A stretch of DNA of 11,410 bases, taken from contig DCTX01000004.1 in the NCBI GenBank assembly GCA_002329325.1, positions 2,661 to 14,070 on the forward strand, given 5' to 3'. Positions 1-7,577 of this stretch are shown piece after piece. Each line of letters starts with the position of its first letter. Positions within the stretch are counted from its first letter, which is position 1. The stretch is from Anaerolineales bacterium UBA1429. GTDB taxonomy: Bacteria > Chloroflexota > Anaerolineae > UBA1429. The position numbers were made by a program, and so were the translations under genes. The notes below the pieces were generated by a model that saw nothing but the letters and a program-made list of their open reading frames with translations, ran no database searches and was not told the origin of the DNA.

Positions 1-69
1 CCCGCCGCAGGAATTGTGAGAGATGAGAATCATCCTATGTGGCTAGCCATGATGCGCTGCCCAGGCCTC

Positions 70-91
70 GGCCACTCCCGTGGGAGCTGCC
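70..91 (-). terminator. weak hairpin downstream of the importer operon (possible terminator)
   Basis: On the minus strand this reads GGC-AG-CTCC-CACG-GGAG-TG-GCC, a short stem with one symmetric two-base mismatch, about 30 bases after the stop of the last operon gene. There is no U-run after it, so an intrinsic terminator is only a possibility. Nothing else was recognised in bases 1-122. Confidence 0.2.
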
Positions 92-122
92 AAAGGCGAA
101 GGGCAGCGGCGTGTGTGTGCCA

Positions 123-311
123 TCACCGGCGGCGGGCGACGTAGCGCGATGCGCCCACGATGCCCATGAAGACGCCCGCCACCGAGGCGGCAAATGCCAG
201 GAAGCATAGCGCAAAGGTCGCCGGCACCACATCGAGCATCATCCCCAGCGGCAGGAGGATCCCCAGCACCATCAGGAGAAAGCCCACCAGGATGAGCGTC
301 AGTGGCGACAT
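123..311 (-). CDS. small two-helix membrane protein, last gene of the importer operon
   Basis: A 62-residue protein of unknown function. It has two hydrophobic stretches (about residues 4-25 and 31-54) separated by a short polar-proline turn (DVVPAT), and ends in an Arg-rich tail (RYVARRR). This predicts a helical hairpin in the cytoplasmic membrane with the basic C-terminus inside. It starts with ATG 8 bases after the stop of the OppF-like ATPase gene, in the same direction, so it is almost certainly cotranscribed with the transporter. Its upstream ribosome binding site is weak (GGCAAGAG), consistent with reading by coupled ribosomes. The composition is strongly membrane-like, unlike a random frame, which supports a real gene. 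A role as a small accessory subunit of the transporter is inference from position only; no family is assigned. Confidence 0.7.
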   Translation of the reverse strand: MSPLTLILVGFLLMVLGILLPLGMMLDVVPATFALCFLAFAASVAGVFMGIVGASRYVARRR

Positions 312-319
312 CTCTTGCC

Positions 320-1360
320 CTATCGGTACAACCAGCAGGCGACCAGATGGTTCGGATTGGTCTCGAACTCGGGAGGCACCTCGACCTCGCAGAGGCCCTC
401 AATCCGATGGGGGCATCTGGGATGGAAGCGGCAGCCCGAGGGCGGCCTGACCAGGCTGGGCGGCTCGCCGGGGGGCACCTCTCGAAAGGTCCGGGCGTTG
501 CCGGCATCGGGATCCACCGTCGCCGCCAGCAGCGCATGGGTATAGGGATGCCGGGGGTTATCCAGCAGCGAACGCACCGGCGCCTTTTCCACCAGCTTGC
601 CCGCATACATGACAAAGATGCGCTCCGAGAAGTAGCGCACGGTGGACAGGTCATGGGTGATATAGATCACCGCCAGGTTGTGGGATTCCTGCAGCGAGCG
701 CAAGAGCTTGAGGATCTCGACGCGCACCGAGGCATCCAGCATAGAGACGGGCTCGTCCGCCACGATCAGGTTGGGTTGCAGGATCATGGCGCGGGCGATA
801 ACCACGCGCTGCTGTTGGCCCCCGCTCAACATATGGGGGAACTTTTCGGTATAGTCCTGGATCGGCGTCAGCTTGACCTCATCCATGGCCCGTTCGATCC
901 GCGGCAGGCGCTCGGGCGCGGGGACGCCGTTGATCGTCAGCGGCTCCTCCAGGATGCGGCGCACCGTCATAAAGGGCGGCAGCGCGCCAAAGGGGTCCTG
1001 CTGCACATAGCCGAGGCGCGAGCGATACTGCTTGAGATCCAGATTCCCCAGCTCGCCCACCACACTGCCCAGGAAGGAGACCTCTCCCCCCGTGGGCTGA
1101 TAGAGGCCCAGGATGGTCTTCATCAGGGTGGATTTGCCGCACCCGCTCTCGCCAACCACCGCGATCGCCTCACCGTGGCCCAAGTCAAAGCTAACATCAT
1201 CCACTGCCCGCACCGAGCCGGCCCGGCCAAAGCCAAAGCGACGCAGCTCGAACCAAACGCGCAGATTCCTCACACTCAGCATCGCCCCGTCAGGTCGCGC
1301 CTGCGGCGCCCCCGCCGAGACCTGCTCCTGCCGCACTACGGAACCAGAATCAACGGACAT
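320..1360 (-). CDS. oligopeptide/dipeptide ABC transporter ATP-binding protein, OppF/DppF-like
   Basis: Cytoplasmic ATPase subunit, 346 residues, that with the OppD-like partner powers uptake through the B/C permeases. Visible motifs: Walker A GESGCGKS at 70-77, Q-loop around Q120-Q121, ABC signature LSGGQQQR at 178-185, Walker B LIVADEP at 198-204, and switch histidine H236 in ITHD. The C-terminal extension typical of the Opp/Dpp branch follows: NPRHPYTHALL at 268-278, then four cysteines C310, C316, C324 and C342. In related ATPases these Cys positions bind a 4Fe-4S cluster. Start: ATG is 1 base after the stop of the OppD-like gene, with AGGAG upstream. A later Met27 just before the ABC domain is possible, since the first 26 residues look like a low-conservation extension. 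Length is normal for the family. The substrate is not deducible; peptides are the default for the family, but sugars or other solutes are handled by some members. Confidence 0.95.
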   Translation of the reverse strand: MSVDSGSVVRQEQVSAGAPQARPDGAMLSVRNLRVWFELRRFGFGRAGSVRAVDDVSFDLGHGEAIAVVGESGCGKSTLMKTILGLYQPTGGEVSFLGSVVGELGNLDLKQYRSRLGYVQQDPFGALPPFMTVRRILEEPLTINGVPAPERLPRIERAMDEVKLTPIQDYTEKFPHMLSGGQQQRVVIARAMILQPNLIVADEPVSMLDASVRVEILKLLRSLQESHNLAVIYITHDLSTVRYFSERIFVMYAGKLVEKAPVRSLLDNPRHPYTHALLAATVDPDAGNARTFREVPPGEPPSLVRPPSGCRFHPRCPHRIEGLCEVEVPPEFETNPNHLVACWLYR

Positions 1361-1361
1361 G

Positions 1362-2357
1362 CTATGCTCCTGCCTCTCTGGATGGCATCAGCTCCCCTGC
1401 CTTCTCATGGAGCCAGCACTTGACCAGCCGTCTCTCAACGGCAAAGGTGGGCGGCTCCTCACCGCACTTCTCAAAGCGAAACGGGCAGCGCTCCGCAAAG
1501 CGGCAACCCGTCGGCGGGTTGAGCAGGCTGGGCGGTTGGCCGGTGATGAACTCTGGCTCCTGATCGGCCCGCAGGCGGGGCACGCTGGCCATCAGCTTCT
1601 GGGAGTAGGGATGCAGCGGCTCATGGAAGAAATTCGCGGCGGAATCCACCTCGACGATCTGCCCGGCATACATCACCGCCACCCGGTCAGCCAGCTCGCT
1701 GGAGGTGGCGATATCGTGGGTGATCAGGATAAAGCTGGAATCCATGTCCTGCTTGACCCGCTTGAGCACGTTCATGATGTTGGCCTGGGTCAGCACGTCC
1801 AGGGCCGAGGTGGGCTCGTCCAACAGGATCAGATCGGGCGAGGTGACCAGCGACATGGCGATGGCCACCCGCTGGCGCATACCGCCGCTCAGCTCAAAGG
1901 CATACCTCTTGACGAAATCCAGCGGCACGCCCACATGCTCGAACATACGGTTCACCTGGGTCAGCGCCGCGTTCTTGCTGACGCCGAAATGGGTGATCAT
2001 CGGCTCGGCCACCTGGTCGCCCACCCGCAATACCGGGTTGAGCGAGTTCATGGCGGCCTGGGGCACCATGGAGATCTTGATCCAGCGCACCTTGCGCCGA
2101 AACTCCTCGTCGTCCAGGCGCATCACATCCATGCCGCCGATATGGACGCTGCCGGTATAGGTCTCGACATTGCGCGGCAAGAGGCGCAAGATCGCCTTGG
2201 CCAGCGAAGTCTTGCCGCAGCCCGATTCCCCCAGGATCACCATCGCCTCGCCGCGCTCTAGCCCAAAGCTGACCCCATCCACGGCCTGGACGGTGCCCGC
2301 CGAGGTGCGAAAGTACAGCACCAGGTCTTCTACGCGCAGTAGCGAACGATCTGTCAT
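1362..2357 (-). CDS. oligopeptide/dipeptide ABC transporter ATP-binding protein, OppD/DppD-like
   Basis: Second ATPase of the importer, 331 residues, cytoplasmic, expected to pair with the OppF-like subunit. Motifs: Walker A GESGCGKT at 43-50, Q-loop Q100 in MVPQ followed by AAMNSLNPVL (the OppD-type segment), signature LSGGMRQR at 156-163, Walker B LILLDEP at 176-182, and switch H214 in ITHD. The C-terminal oligopeptide-transporter extension has HPYSQKLM near 249 and four cysteines C285, C291, C298 and C314, matching the spacing of the 4Fe-4S motif known in this branch. ATG lies 2 bases after the OppC-like stop, with GAGAGG about 10 bases upstream, so translation is probably coupled. Length and motifs are complete; nothing suggests decay. 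Confidence 0.96.
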   Translation of the reverse strand: MTDRSLLRVEDLVLYFRTSAGTVQAVDGVSFGLERGEAMVILGESGCGKTSLAKAILRLLPRNVETYTGSVHIGGMDVMRLDDEEFRRKVRWIKISMVPQAAMNSLNPVLRVGDQVAEPMITHFGVSKNAALTQVNRMFEHVGVPLDFVKRYAFELSGGMRQRVAIAMSLVTSPDLILLDEPTSALDVLTQANIMNVLKRVKQDMDSSFILITHDIATSSELADRVAVMYAGQIVEVDSAANFFHEPLHPYSQKLMASVPRLRADQEPEFITGQPPSLLNPPTGCRFAERCPFRFEKCGEEPPTFAVERRLVKCWLHEKAGELMPSREAGA

Positions 2358-2359
2358 CG

Positions 2360-3709
2360 CTACAGTCCTCTCAATCTCGGGTTAAAGATCCGGTCCAGGG
2401 CAAAGCCCAGGGTGGCAAAGCCCATGCCGGTGAGCATCAACATCACAAAGGGCTCCAGCATCCAGTAGTAGTATCCCTGGAACAAGGCGCCGTTGGAGCG
2501 CGCCTCGTTGATCAGCTTGCCCCAGGTGGGCAGGACCGGATCGCCCAATCCCAAGAGGGCCAGCGATGCCTCCAAGAAGACATAGGTGGGGATAGAGACC
2601 ACCAACTGGGGGATCAGCATCGGGATGATGCGCGGGATCATATAGTGGAAGATGATCCGCGTGTTGCTGGCGCCATAGGCCCGCGCCGCCTCGATATAGG
2701 GCGCTTCCTTGACCTGCAAGAACACCGCGCGGTAAGTCTTGATGGCGCTGGCAAAGACGCTGAGCAGGATCACCACGCTCAAGATCACCCAGATGCTGCG
2801 GGTGTACAGGGTGCCGATCATGATCAGGATCGGCAGGAAGGGCAGGATCATGTTCACTTCGGTGATGCGCTGGATGACGCTATCCACCCAGCCGCCGAAC
2901 CAGACGCCCGTCGCCGCAATGATCATGGTGGTGATGGTGGAGCCCATGGCGGCCAGCAGGCCAAAGGCCAAGGCCACGGGGGCGCCCCACAACAGGGCCA
3001 CGCCCAGATCGCGCCGGCGGTGGTCGGTGCCCGCCCAGCCATGCACCTGGCCGTGGATCACGAGCTTGGCATCCAGGTCCGAGTTCGGCTCGAACATGTC
3101 CACGTCCACGACCATCTGATAGGTGCCCTTGAGGGGCGCCGCAGGGTCGCTATCTGGCACGGCGAACAGGCCGGTCTCGGCCACCTCGCCGCCCAGGCGG
3201 CGCTGCAGGCGCGAATCCTGGCCGGGGCGGAACGTCTCCGCAGTCCGGGCGGACATATCGCCCATGCGGATCTCGCGCCCGTCCGGGGTCAGCCACAGGA
3301 TCGAAACATGCGGCCGCTTGGCGTCATAGCGCGCCGTCATAAAGACCACGATCTCTTTGGGGAACCCGTCATAGCTGTAATCAAAGGTGTAGGTGATCGT
3401 CTCGCGCGTGGCGACCGCCGGCTCGTCGTTGAACGTCTTGACGACGGAGGGGTTGTCAGTGGCGCTGTCGATCACGATGCTGCGGGGCAAGGACTCTCGC
3501 GTGAACCAATCCACATAGATGGGGAGAGCGTTCTTGGGGTAATCGCCCCAGATCTCTTCGCCGCCTCGCCACAAACGAATCGCCTCGCCATAGGGAATGG
3601 TGACCACCGCATAGATGGCGATGCCGATCAGGAACAAGATCACGAACACGCCAAGAACGGCGGAAGGATAGCGGGCGATCTGCTGCAGAGTTCTCTTCCA
3701 ACTGCTCAT
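2360..3709 (-). CDS. ABC transporter permease, OppC/DppC-like, with large extracytoplasmic insertion
   Basis: Inner-membrane channel subunit of the importer, 449 residues; usual OppC/DppC proteins are about 280-310. Order: one N-terminal membrane helix (about 17-38), then roughly 185 polar, beta-rich residues (about 41-226), then the family signature GTDHRRRDLGVALLWGAP (about 227-244), which marks the start of the normal transmembrane core. The core has hydrophobic segments near 236-275, 285-322, 362-387 and 415-437. The EAA loop that docks the ATPase begins at 340 (EAARAYGAS) and ends IPR at 358-360. The extra length is therefore confined to the loop between helix 1 and the GTD motif, which faces outside. 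It may contact the unusual binding protein of the same operon (inference). The start codon overlaps the OppB-like stop by 4 bases (ATGA), so the pair is translationally coupled. Confidence 0.95.
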   Translation of the reverse strand: MSSWKRTLQQIARYPSAVLGVFVILFLIGIAIYAVVTIPYGEAIRLWRGGEEIWGDYPKNALPIYVDWFTRESLPRSIVIDSATDNPSVVKTFNDEPAVATRETITYTFDYSYDGFPKEIVVFMTARYDAKRPHVSILWLTPDGREIRMGDMSARTAETFRPGQDSRLQRRLGGEVAETGLFAVPDSDPAAPLKGTYQMVVDVDMFEPNSDLDAKLVIHGQVHGWAGTDHRRRDLGVALLWGAPVALAFGLLAAMGSTITTMIIAATGVWFGGWVDSVIQRITEVNMILPFLPILIMIGTLYTRSIWVILSVVILLSVFASAIKTYRAVFLQVKEAPYIEAARAYGASNTRIIFHYMIPRIIPMLIPQLVVSIPTYVFLEASLALLGLGDPVLPTWGKLINEARSNGALFQGYYYWMLEPFVMLMLTGMGFATLGFALDRIFNPRLRGL

Positions 3710-4845
3710 GCCGTCTCCCTGCCTCCCCCGATCTTGACGCGCGGATCCACCAGCACATAGACAAAGTCTAGCATAAAGACAGTGAGGGCCAGCAGATAGG
3801 CGTACACGACCGTCTCCGCCACGATCACGGGAGTATCATAGATATTGATAGCCGCATAGAACAGCCGCCCCAGGCCGGGCCAGTTGAACACCGTCTCCAG
3901 GATGATGGCGCCCGTCCACATGCCAATCAGCATCAGGGCAAAGCTGGTGATAATCGTCGGTAGGGTCGGCCGAAGGATATAGCGCCGCTCGATATCACGC
4001 GAGGATAGGCCCTTGGCCTTGGCCATCTCCACATAGTCCTCGCTAGAGTAGATCAGGAAGAAGGTGCGCCAGGAATAGGTGCTGGCGAACACCGAGCTGA
4101 GCACCATGGCCGAAACGGGCAAAATCAGGTGACGCGCCAGGTCCAACAGATAGGCCACCGTCTCCTTGGGAGGCGGGGCGGATACCATGCCATCATAGGG
4201 CAAGACGCCCCAAATGGCGGCGAAGAACAAAATGAGAAAAAGTCCAATATACCAGGCAGGCGCAGCAGAAGTAGGTGAAAGTGCAATAATGACGCGGTCC
4301 AAAAAGCTGCCGTACTTGCGAGAAAGGAACAGGGCGAGACTGATACTCAAGAAGAACAGGAACAGGTTCGCCGTGGCAAAGAGCACGAGCGTGGGCGGCA
4401 GGCGTTCCAGGATGATATCGCGGACCTGCCGGGAGCCGCTATCGCTGGTGAGATGCTCGGCCCGGCCCAGATCCAGGGTCAGGGCGTTGCGCAGGAAGCG
4501 AAAGCTCCGCACGATGAAGGGCTGGTCCAGCCCATAGCGCTTTTCGGCTACGGCGACGTACTGGGCAACCAGCTCTTCGCGCTTGGCCTGAGGAAGCTGG
4601 CGTACCTCCTCATCCATGCTCATAAAGAGCGCCACACCCTCGCGGATCTGGGCGCGTCGGATATTGTCCACCGCGCCGCCCATGTTGGCGATCAGGATCG
4701 TCAGGTAGACGCCCACGATGACGGTGACCAGCAGCGCCAGGGCGCGGAAGAGGGTATACCGAAACACACGGGCCAGCGTGCTTGAGCCCGCCGGACGCCG
4801 CGCTTCGGGCGCAGAGGAATCGGCGGGCACGGTCGCATCAGCCAT
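3706..4845 (-). CDS. ABC transporter permease, OppB/DppB-like
   Basis: Inner-membrane channel partner of the OppC-like permease, 379 residues, somewhat longer than the usual 305-340. An N-terminal cytoplasmic extension of about 25 residues precedes helix 1 (about 31-54). The extracytoplasmic segment 55-105 lacks the PGDP-type motif common after helix 1 and instead carries a charged, helix-like stretch before YGLDQPF at 104-110. The latter, with LTLDLG at 122-127, is a clear OppB-family landmark. The EAA docking loop is at about 273-296 (EMAKAKGLSSRDIERRYILR), followed by ETVFNWPGLG at 317-326 and the family-typical end YVLVDPRVKI near 363-372. The ATG start at 4845 is the first in frame, with only a weak upstream GAAAGTGAG. 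The gene is 87 bases downstream of the binding-protein gene, across a strong hairpin, and overlaps the next permease by 4 bases. Confidence 0.95.
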   Translation of the reverse strand: MADATVPADSSAPEARRPAGSSTLARVFRYTLFRALALLVTVIVGVYLTILIANMGGAVDNIRRAQIREGVALFMSMDEEVRQLPQAKREELVAQYVAVAEKRYGLDQPFIVRSFRFLRNALTLDLGRAEHLTSDSGSRQVRDIILERLPPTLVLFATANLFLFFLSISLALFLSRKYGSFLDRVIIALSPTSAAPAWYIGLFLILFFAAIWGVLPYDGMVSAPPPKETVAYLLDLARHLILPVSAMVLSSVFASTYSWRTFFLIYSSEDYVEMAKAKGLSSRDIERRYILRPTLPTIITSFALMLIGMWTGAIILETVFNWPGLGRLFYAAINIYDTPVIVAETVVYAYLLALTVFMLDFVYVLVDPRVKIGGGRETA

Positions 4846-4879
4846 ATGGGGCTCACTTTCTGAGGCTATATAGAATCAT

Positions 4880-4909
4880 CCCGGGGCGAAGGTAGTTCTT
4901 CGCCCCGGG
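4880..4909 (-). promoter_or_regulatory. strong intercistronic hairpin between binding protein and permease genes
   Basis: A perfect 12-base inverted repeat (CCCGGGGCGAAG / CTTCGCCCCGGG) with a 6-base loop, 23 bases after the stop of the binding-protein gene and 34 bases before the OppB-like start. On the minus strand the stem is followed by AUGAUUCUAUAU rather than a U-run. It is thus more likely a partial terminator or 3'-end-protecting structure than a full stop. Such elements after binding-protein genes in other importers let the receptor be made in excess over the membrane subunits; that role here is inference. Confidence 0.8.
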
Positions 4910-4932
4910 CCATGTACGGAACGGGACGAACC

Positions 4933-7575
4933 CTATTCGGTCACGAACGAGATGGCATCAAAGCTGGGCAGAGCCACCAGGTTGGATACAACCACGGCCT
5001 CGAGACGGTTCGAACCCGCCGCGAGCTCTGCGGTCATCTCTTCGGTGAGAACGGCCTGCCACAGGCCATCCTCGACCATGTTAGCCTCTTGGACAAAGAC
5101 CAGCGCGCCCGTCGCGTCGAACACCAGGAACTTGACGTAGGCAACGTCTGCCGCTGCATACGGCTCATCGTTGAAGGTGACATAGATGTCGTACGTAACG
5201 GCCTCACCCGTGGTCACACGGGCAGGACCATCCACATCCACGACGGCGATCGCTGGCTCAGAGAAGCGCTCCCACTTGTCCGAAAGATCGGGGTAGTACG
5301 GGTTGCGCTTGAGCACGACCGACTTTTCCACGGGGAAGGCGCGCTCCAGATAGAGCGGGCCCGTGCCGATCCACAGGTGGTTAAAGCGCTCGTACCAGGA
5401 CTGCAGGTTCGCATAGCGGCTGGCGGCCTCGCTATCGCTCACGTACTCACCCAGCGTGGGCGCGTACGGGATCTCGAACGAGTTCACGACCTCGTCCAGG
5501 ATGCTGGCCATCGAAGCCACGGCGGGCCCACTGACGTAACCAAGCCACTCGGTATCGTTGGCCTTGGCCTTGTCAGAGGAGAAGGCAAAGTCACCCTTCG
5601 CCTCGCCCATGAGACCCAGCGCCAGCGTGTGCCAGGCGCCTTCGCCCTGATCGTAGTACGGCCACCAAGTCTCCACACTCATCTCGGCATCGAGCTGGTA
5701 CATGTCGCTGTAGGTCTCGATCACAAGCGGATCCGTGGAGACGATGCGTACGCCACGGAAGGCAGACATGAACGAGCTGTACGCGGGCACGACCGACTCG
5801 TCATAGTAGGGGCTGGCTTCCTTGGCCCGGTCAAAGGTCAGGATCATGCCCATGATAAAGTCGCCCACAGAGAGCGGGCTACCATCGTGCCACATGACCG
5901 TGTCGAACATATCCTCAGGATAGTACACGGTGGCCATGCGGTTGACGGTCGTGGTCTGGGTGTACACCTCGGCAGCGGTCAGGAAGCGCTGCGCCTCGGC
6001 ATCCCAATCCACCCAGGCATCGTCAGGCACGGTGATCTCGGGAGCGAACTCCAGGCTCACCCAATCATGGGTCTTGCCAACCGGGAGACCTTCCTTGATG
6101 ACCACTTCGGCGCGCTCGATGCGCTGCGGCCAGCTCAGACCGGTGAACGGATCCGGCATGACAGCCTGCTCGCCGGTACCGCGGATGAGCATCATGTCAT
6201 AGATCCAGTTCGACCCGTTGAGGGGGTTCCAGGGCTCGGGCAGGATGGAGGGCATGGCGATGTTGATCGTGCCGCCAATCTCACCCTCGCGGCGGATGGT
6301 GTAGGGCCAGAGCCAGGCGCCGCTCACAGCACCGTACTGGTCAGCAGCCACCGAGATCTCGGCGCGGCGCGGCGTGATGCTGGCGCGGTCCGCCAACCAG
6401 ATGCGGGTCGAGTCCTTCATGGACATTTCGAGGGCCTCGGCCAGCATGGCCGTGCGCTCTTCCAGCGTGCTAAAGTCGCTCTGCTGCAACCGATCGGCCA
6501 GCTCATAGAACGCGGGATCGTTCTCGTAGGCTTGCCAGAGCGGGAAAGAGAGACCCATGTCGGTGTAGAAGAAGGCAAAGTTATCCGCCAGGTTGCGGGG
6601 AACAGCGGTGGTGATCCAGCCGCCGGTATAGATGTGGAACTTGCCTTCGCTGGGCTCACCCTGGATCCAAATGGGCGAAGCTTCGGCGCTGGTCTTGTAG
6701 TCGCGGGTGACGGTAAAGCCGATGTCCTCGAGCTGGCTCGCCACATAGTCGCCGATTTCCTTGCGCTCGTCCTCGGTGCGGATCAGGACGATGATATCGA
6801 CAGGCGCGCCGTTATAGTTCCACTTGCCATCCACCAAGGTGGCGCCCAGGGCCTCCATCTCGGCTCCGATGACCTCTTCGGCCTTTTCCTTGTCATACGC
6901 GTACTCGAACTCGAGCTTGCGGGCCACGTCGGCGAGCAGTGCATAGTCGTTGGACGCATTGTTAAAGGCGAACCAACGAGGAGCGCCCATGCCACCCATG
7001 ATCTCCTGCACGATGTACTCGCGGTCGATCAGCCAGTTCATGGCCTCGCGGATCGCGGGCACCGCGAACGGGTTGAGCTTGCCCTCGCCAAACTCGGGGC
7101 CGGAGGGGTTAAAGGTCAACTCGTTGTAGGAGCCGAAGGAGCGGTAGTAGTCCAGGTTGGGGGAGGCAACGACCGAGTCAAACACCTCGGGGTTGCTCAC
7201 CGCAAACGCATAGACGTCGATCTCGCCCGTGTCCATGCGCGTGACGGCGGCCTCGGACGAGGGCTCCTCAAAGACCACGATGGTGTCGGGATAGGCGCCG
7301 GTCGAAGGATCGGGACGATCCATAGGGGCCTCGATCATCGGGCCTCTCTCGACGACCACCAGCTTCTCGACTTCCTTCTCGACCTCCACGACCGTGGTGA
7401 CTTCTTTCTCCACGACCGTGGTGACCTCTTTTTCGACCTCTTTTTCGACGATCTTGGTGACCTCTTTTTCGACGATCTCCTTGACCACCTCAGGCGAGGC
7501 CGTATCGCAAGCCGCGATCAGCAGAGCGACCAGGGCCAGCAATATCAACAACACAAACCCTTTGCTTCTAGACAT
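4933..7575 (-). CDS. extracellular solute-binding lipoprotein (SBP_bac_5 type) with circularly permuted domain order
   Basis: Receptor of the importer, 880 residues; family members are usually about 500-600. Lipoprotein signal: hydrophobic 7-20 and lipobox I-A-A-C with C23 as the lipid anchor. Residues 28-78 form a Val/Glu/Lys repeat stalk (VEKEV units). From about 97 it shows motifs normally in the second half of the family (TGEIDVY 116-122, NPF..PAIREAMNWLIDREYIV 168-189, YDKEKAEEVIG 227-237). After about 434 come motifs normally at the mature N-terminus (GGTINIAMPSILPEPWNPLN), then WHDGSPLSVGDF 562-573, IGTGPLYL 736-743 and LKRNPYYPD 755-763. The order is therefore circularly permuted. Residues about 773-880 add a beta-rich, Ig-like domain of unknown role. 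ATG at 7575 is preferred (GGAGGAG 7 bases upstream); a GTG at 7581 is also in frame. Substrate unknown, perhaps peptides. Confidence is high for the family, good for the permutation. Confidence 0.93.
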   Translation of the reverse strand: MSRSKGFVLLILLALVALLIAACDTASPEVVKEIVEKEVTKIVEKEVEKEVTTVVEKEVTTVVEVEKEVEKLVVVERGPMIEAPMDRPDPSTGAYPDTIVVFEEPSSEAAVTRMDTGEIDVYAFAVSNPEVFDSVVASPNLDYYRSFGSYNELTFNPSGPEFGEGKLNPFAVPAIREAMNWLIDREYIVQEIMGGMGAPRWFAFNNASNDYALLADVARKLEFEYAYDKEKAEEVIGAEMEALGATLVDGKWNYNGAPVDIIVLIRTEDERKEIGDYVASQLEDIGFTVTRDYKTSAEASPIWIQGEPSEGKFHIYTGGWITTAVPRNLADNFAFFYTDMGLSFPLWQAYENDPAFYELADRLQQSDFSTLEERTAMLAEALEMSMKDSTRIWLADRASITPRRAEISVAADQYGAVSGAWLWPYTIRREGEIGGTINIAMPSILPEPWNPLNGSNWIYDMMLIRGTGEQAVMPDPFTGLSWPQRIERAEVVIKEGLPVGKTHDWVSLEFAPEITVPDDAWVDWDAEAQRFLTAAEVYTQTTTVNRMATVYYPEDMFDTVMWHDGSPLSVGDFIMGMILTFDRAKEASPYYDESVVPAYSSFMSAFRGVRIVSTDPLVIETYSDMYQLDAEMSVETWWPYYDQGEGAWHTLALGLMGEAKGDFAFSSDKAKANDTEWLGYVSGPAVASMASILDEVVNSFEIPYAPTLGEYVSDSEAASRYANLQSWYERFNHLWIGTGPLYLERAFPVEKSVVLKRNPYYPDLSDKWERFSEPAIAVVDVDGPARVTTGEAVTYDIYVTFNDEPYAAADVAYVKFLVFDATGALVFVQEANMVEDGLWQAVLTEEMTAELAAGSNRLEAVVVSNLVALPSFDAISFVTE

Positions 7576-7577
7576 CC

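Noticed and set aside
302..3760. Long plus-strand frames opposite the ATPase and permease genes
   Set aside because: All lie antisense to genes with complete family motifs and show shadow composition (QDHVHFGD-like, HGDGHP-like).
4860..4880. TATATA-containing promoter before the OppB-like gene
   Set aside because: A TATATA-like -10 is present on the minus strand, but the correct -35 distance falls inside the GC hairpin with no consensus match, so it is not listed as a promoter.
4933..7575. Receptor as a fusion of two partial binding proteins or a broken gene
   Set aside because: Each half supplies motifs the other lacks and none is duplicated; the frame is intact with normal start signals, so a permutation is the simpler reading.
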